Positions 62,048 to 64,000 of a DNA stretch of 64,000 nucleotides are shown piece by piece (within the stretch, counting starts at the first letter, position 1; each line of letters opens with the position of its first letter). Source of the DNA: Kitasatospora aureofaciens (lineage in GTDB: Bacteria > Actinomycetota > Actinomycetes > Streptomycetales > Streptomycetaceae); the NCBI GenBank assembly GCA_000720845.1, contig JODU01000022.1, positions 54,245 through 118,244 on the forward strand. Direction: 5' to 3'. The position numbers and the translations under genes are program-made. Below the pieces are notes generated by a model. The model saw only the letters and a list, made by a program, of their open reading frames with translations, was not told the DNA's origin and did not search any database.

Positions 62048-63683
62048 TCAGTCCTTGTCGCCGTCCTCGGCGGAAGGGCTCTGCCCCTCGCCCTCGGACT
62101 CGTCCTCGTCCTCGTCCAGGGCGTCCATGAACTCCACGCCGTCCAGCTCGGCGAGCCGGTCGGAGGCGTCCGTGCTGCCGTCGCGGTCCGACTCCACGGC
62201 CTTCGCGAACCACTCCCGCGCCTCCCGCTCCCGGCCGGCGGCCAGCAGCGCGTCGGCGTAGGCGTACCGCAGCCGCGCGGTCCACGGCTGTACGGAGTTG
62301 GAGGCCAACTCGGGGCTCTGCAGCGTCACGATGGCCGCGTCCAGCTGTCCCATGTCACGCCGGGCGCCGGCCGCCACGAGGCGCATCTCGACCTGACCGG
62401 CCTTGTCCAGCTTGTGCACCTCGGGAGCACCGGCCATGTCCAGCGCCTTCTCCGGCCGGCCGAGCCCACGCTCGCAGTCGGCCATGACCGGCCACAGCTC
62501 CACGGACCCGGTCATCCGCCGTGCGGCCCGGAACTCCGCCAGCGCCTCGCCGTACTTCTGGTTGGCGTACGCGGCGAACCCGGCCGCCTCCCGTACGGCG
62601 GCGACGCGGGACGCCAGGCGCAGGGCCACCCTGGAGTAGCCGTACGCGGCCTCCGGGTCCTCGTCCAGCAGCCGCGCCACCATCACCAGGTTCCTGGCGA
62701 CGTCCTCGGCGAGCGTCTTGGGCAGACTCTGCAGCTCCTGCCGTACGTCCTTGTCGATCTCGTCGCCCGTGACCTCCTCGGGGATCGGCAGGCGCTTGAT
62801 CGGCTCACGGTCCCGGTCACGGTCGCGCTCCTCGCGGAAGCGGCCACCGCCACCGCCGTGCCGGTCATCGCGCCCCCGGTAACCACCGGGGCGCCCACCG
62901 CGGTCGTCACGACGGGGCCCACGGCCTCCGCGGTCGTCCCGCCCGCGGAACCCACCGCGGTCGCCACCCCGGCTGTCGTCACGACGGTCGTCACGCCGAC
63001 CGAATCCGCCACGCTCACCCTGGTTGTCGTCCCGGCGGAAGCCACCACGATCACCACGGTCGTCACGCCGATCGTCGCGGCGGTCGTCCCGGCGGAAGGG
63101 GGGACGGTCGCCGCCCCGGTCGTCCCGGCGGTACGAGGGACGGTCACCGCTCCGGTCGTCACGACGGTCATCCCGACGGAACGAGGGACGGTCGCCGCTC
63201 CGGTCGTCACGACGGTCATCCCGACGGAACGAAGGACGGTCACCACCACGATCGCGGTCGTCCCGACGTCCGTAACCGCCACCACGGCTGTCCTCACGAC
63301 GACCATCACGGCGGTCATCGCGGCGGTCGTCCCGACGGAAGGGAGGACGCTCGCCACCCCGGTCGTCACGGCGGTCATCACGACGGAACGCGGGACGGTC
63401 ACCACCACGGTCGTCACGACGGAACGAAGGACGCTCGCCACCACGGTCGTCACGACGGTCATCACGACGGAACGAAGGACGGATCGCGATCGTCACGGCG
63501 GGGTCCACGGTCACGGTCGTCACGACGGAAGCCGCCGCTCTGCCCGCCACGGGCATCGCCCCGGCGGTCGTCACGGCGGAACCCACCGCGGTCACCGCGC
63601 TGACCTCTACGGTCACCGCGGTCACCACTGTCCCGTCGCCGCTGGTCGCGCTCCGGTCGGTCGTCGGGAGAGTTGGTCGACAT
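62048..63683 (-). pseudogene. Arg/Asp/Gly-repeat TPR-like protein gene, disrupted by a frameshift
   Basis: Translation from ATG 63683 (MSTNSPDDRPERDQRRRD) runs through an RG/RDD-rich region and stops at 63462 after 73 residues. The rest of the protein (477 residues to 62048) is in another frame and joins cleanly if one base near 63482 is skipped. The combined product would be about 544 residues: 270 residues of RRDDR-type repeats and then a TPR-like C-terminal region (EEVTGDEIDKDVRQELQSLPKTLAEDVARNLVMVARLLDEDPEAAYGYSRVALRLASRVAAVREAAGFAAYANQKYGEALAEFRAARR) with an acidic tail. The call pseudogene may be an assembly or sequencing error. The intact homologue is a conserved Streptomyces protein of unknown function. 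Confidence 0.7.
62850..63480 (-). repeat. Degenerate coding repeat, RRDDR units
   Basis: Dozens of imperfect copies of a CGTCGTGACGACCGT-like unit of 15-33 bp encode RRDDR/GGERPSFRRDDR modules. Adjacent units, such as those ending RPSFRRDDRRDDRSGD, are almost identical, so slippage or recombination is likely. It is not a CRISPR array: units abut without unique spacers. Confidence 0.85.
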
Positions 63684-63755
63684 GGGTGACTCCTGTCTTC
63701 GGTACCGCAAAGTCATTCTCGCGCAGCCGGCTACCCGGTGCGCCCTGGAAAAACG

Positions 63756-63802
63756 AAAGGACCCCTGGTCCCCAGCTGAACGCTGGGGACCAGGGGTCCT
63801 TT
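63756..63802 (-). terminator. rRNA operon terminator
   Basis: A perfect 21-bp stem (63756-63776 and 63782-63802) with a 5-base loop lies just past the 5S gene. On the minus strand it is followed by CGTTTTTCC, a U-tract uncommon in this genome, as expected for the end of an rRNA operon. Confidence 0.9.
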
Positions 63803-63810
63803 CCAAAGAT

Positions 63811-63907
63811 TGTTCGGCGGCGTCCTACTCTCCCACAGGGTCCCCCCTGCAGTACCATCGGCGCTGTAAGGCTTAGCTTCCGGGTTCGAAATGTAACCGG
63901 GCGTTTC
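63811..63907 (-). rRNA. rrf: 5S ribosomal RNA, 5' end missing as written
   Basis: The minus strand reads GAAACGCCCGGTTACATTTC...GAACCCGGAAGC...AGTAGGACGCCGCCGAACA, the Streptomyces 5S sequence from about nucleotide 24 to the 3' end. The first 23 nucleotides (GUUUCGGUGGUCAUAGCG...) are absent. Sequence directly upstream is 23S-5S spacer ending GCGTCCAC. Without helix I's 5' strand the RNA could not fold normally. Confidence 0.85.
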
Positions 63908-63926
63908 GTGGACGCGAGCAACTGAG

Positions 63927-64000
63927 GACAAGCCCTCGGCCTATTAGTACCGGTCACCTCCACACCTCACGGTGCTTCCAGATCCGGCCTATCAACCCAG
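63927..64000 (-). rRNA. rrl: 23S ribosomal RNA, 3' end (partial)
   Basis: The minus strand begins CTGGGTTGATAGGCCGGATC and continues GGAAGCACCGTGAGGTGTGGAGGTGACCGGTACTAATAGGCCGAGGGCTTGTCCTC in type, the conserved 3' end of Streptomyces 23S rRNA. The rest of the operon lies beyond the right edge. Confidence 0.9.

Noticed and set aside
62850..63480. CRISPR-like array
   Set aside because: The repeats are contiguous coding units (RRDDR) with no unique spacers of constant length.

Overview
The window is a high-GC (roughly 72% by eye) actinobacterial chromosome segment, almost certainly Streptomyces. The gene set (SepF-like SflA, tandem streptogrisin-type secreted proteases, error-prone DnaE2 with an actinobacterial SOS box, cysteine leader peptide, many apparently leaderless starts, a 5S/23S rRNA end) and the gene order recall the segment around SCO1739 to the SCO1790s of S. 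coelicolor. That match is from memory, not from a search.

Layout. 1-3.1 kb: 3'-truncated dnaE2 on the minus strand under a LexA box. 3.2-6.7 kb: a membrane protein and two tandem secreted S1 serine proteases. 6.9-15.0 kb: a sulfur-acquisition-like cluster of amino-acid type ABC transporter, FAD/NAD(P) enzyme, two FMN monooxygenases and a DUF1684 protein, chained by 4-nt stop/start overlaps. Its substrate-binding protein is divergent and preceded by a 23-codon leader peptide ending Cys-Ser-Cys. 15.1-25.7 kb: a DUF5685-like protein with an extreme Cys-rich tail, sflA, an acyl-CoA dehydrogenase, an MFS exporter, a GT-C mannosyltransferase-like protein, a PAP2 phosphatase, an I78 inhibitor and hypotheticals. 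25.8-30.3 kb: der, plsC-like, cmk, tyrA and aroH, all minus. 30.4-34.0 kb: a Rieske lipoprotein, then an ADP-ribose/NAD-flavoured cluster (NrtR-like Nudix regulator, ADP-ribosylglycohydrolase, two convergent related nucleotidyltransferases). 34.1-39.0 kb: rluB, scpB, scpA, an RHH-like protein and a ParA ATPase, in overlapping order. 39.3-45.2 kb: ald, a STAND/TPR protein, an ADP-ribose Nudix hydrolase and pyrG. 45.8-51.9 kb: a GH15 enzyme, an LLM oxidoreductase, a PucR regulator and a GT4 glycosyltransferase. 52.2-56.1 kb: recN, nadK, tlyA and a small protein. 56.1-59.5 kb: an SCP2-like protein and an iron-boxed FecCD-type siderophore importer without its binding protein. 59.6-63.7 kb: a HAD phosphatase, a DUF1015 protein and a repeat-rich TPR-like gene broken by a frameshift. 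63.8-64.0 kb: the 3' end of an rRNA operon, with a damaged 5S gene as written.

The tlyA-nadK-recN ... pyrG-Nudix ... parA-scpA-scpB-rluB-cmk-der order is a conserved actinobacterial block (mycobacteria keep the same order). It couples nucleotide supply, chromosome organisation and ribosome maturation. The most unusual points are the cysteine-attenuator sulfur cluster with short tandem repeats in its control regions, the palindrome-controlled Nudix/ADP-ribosylglycohydrolase operon, the cysteine-rich tail protein, the frameshift inside a tandem-repeat coding region, and the truncated 5S gene fused to 23S flank.
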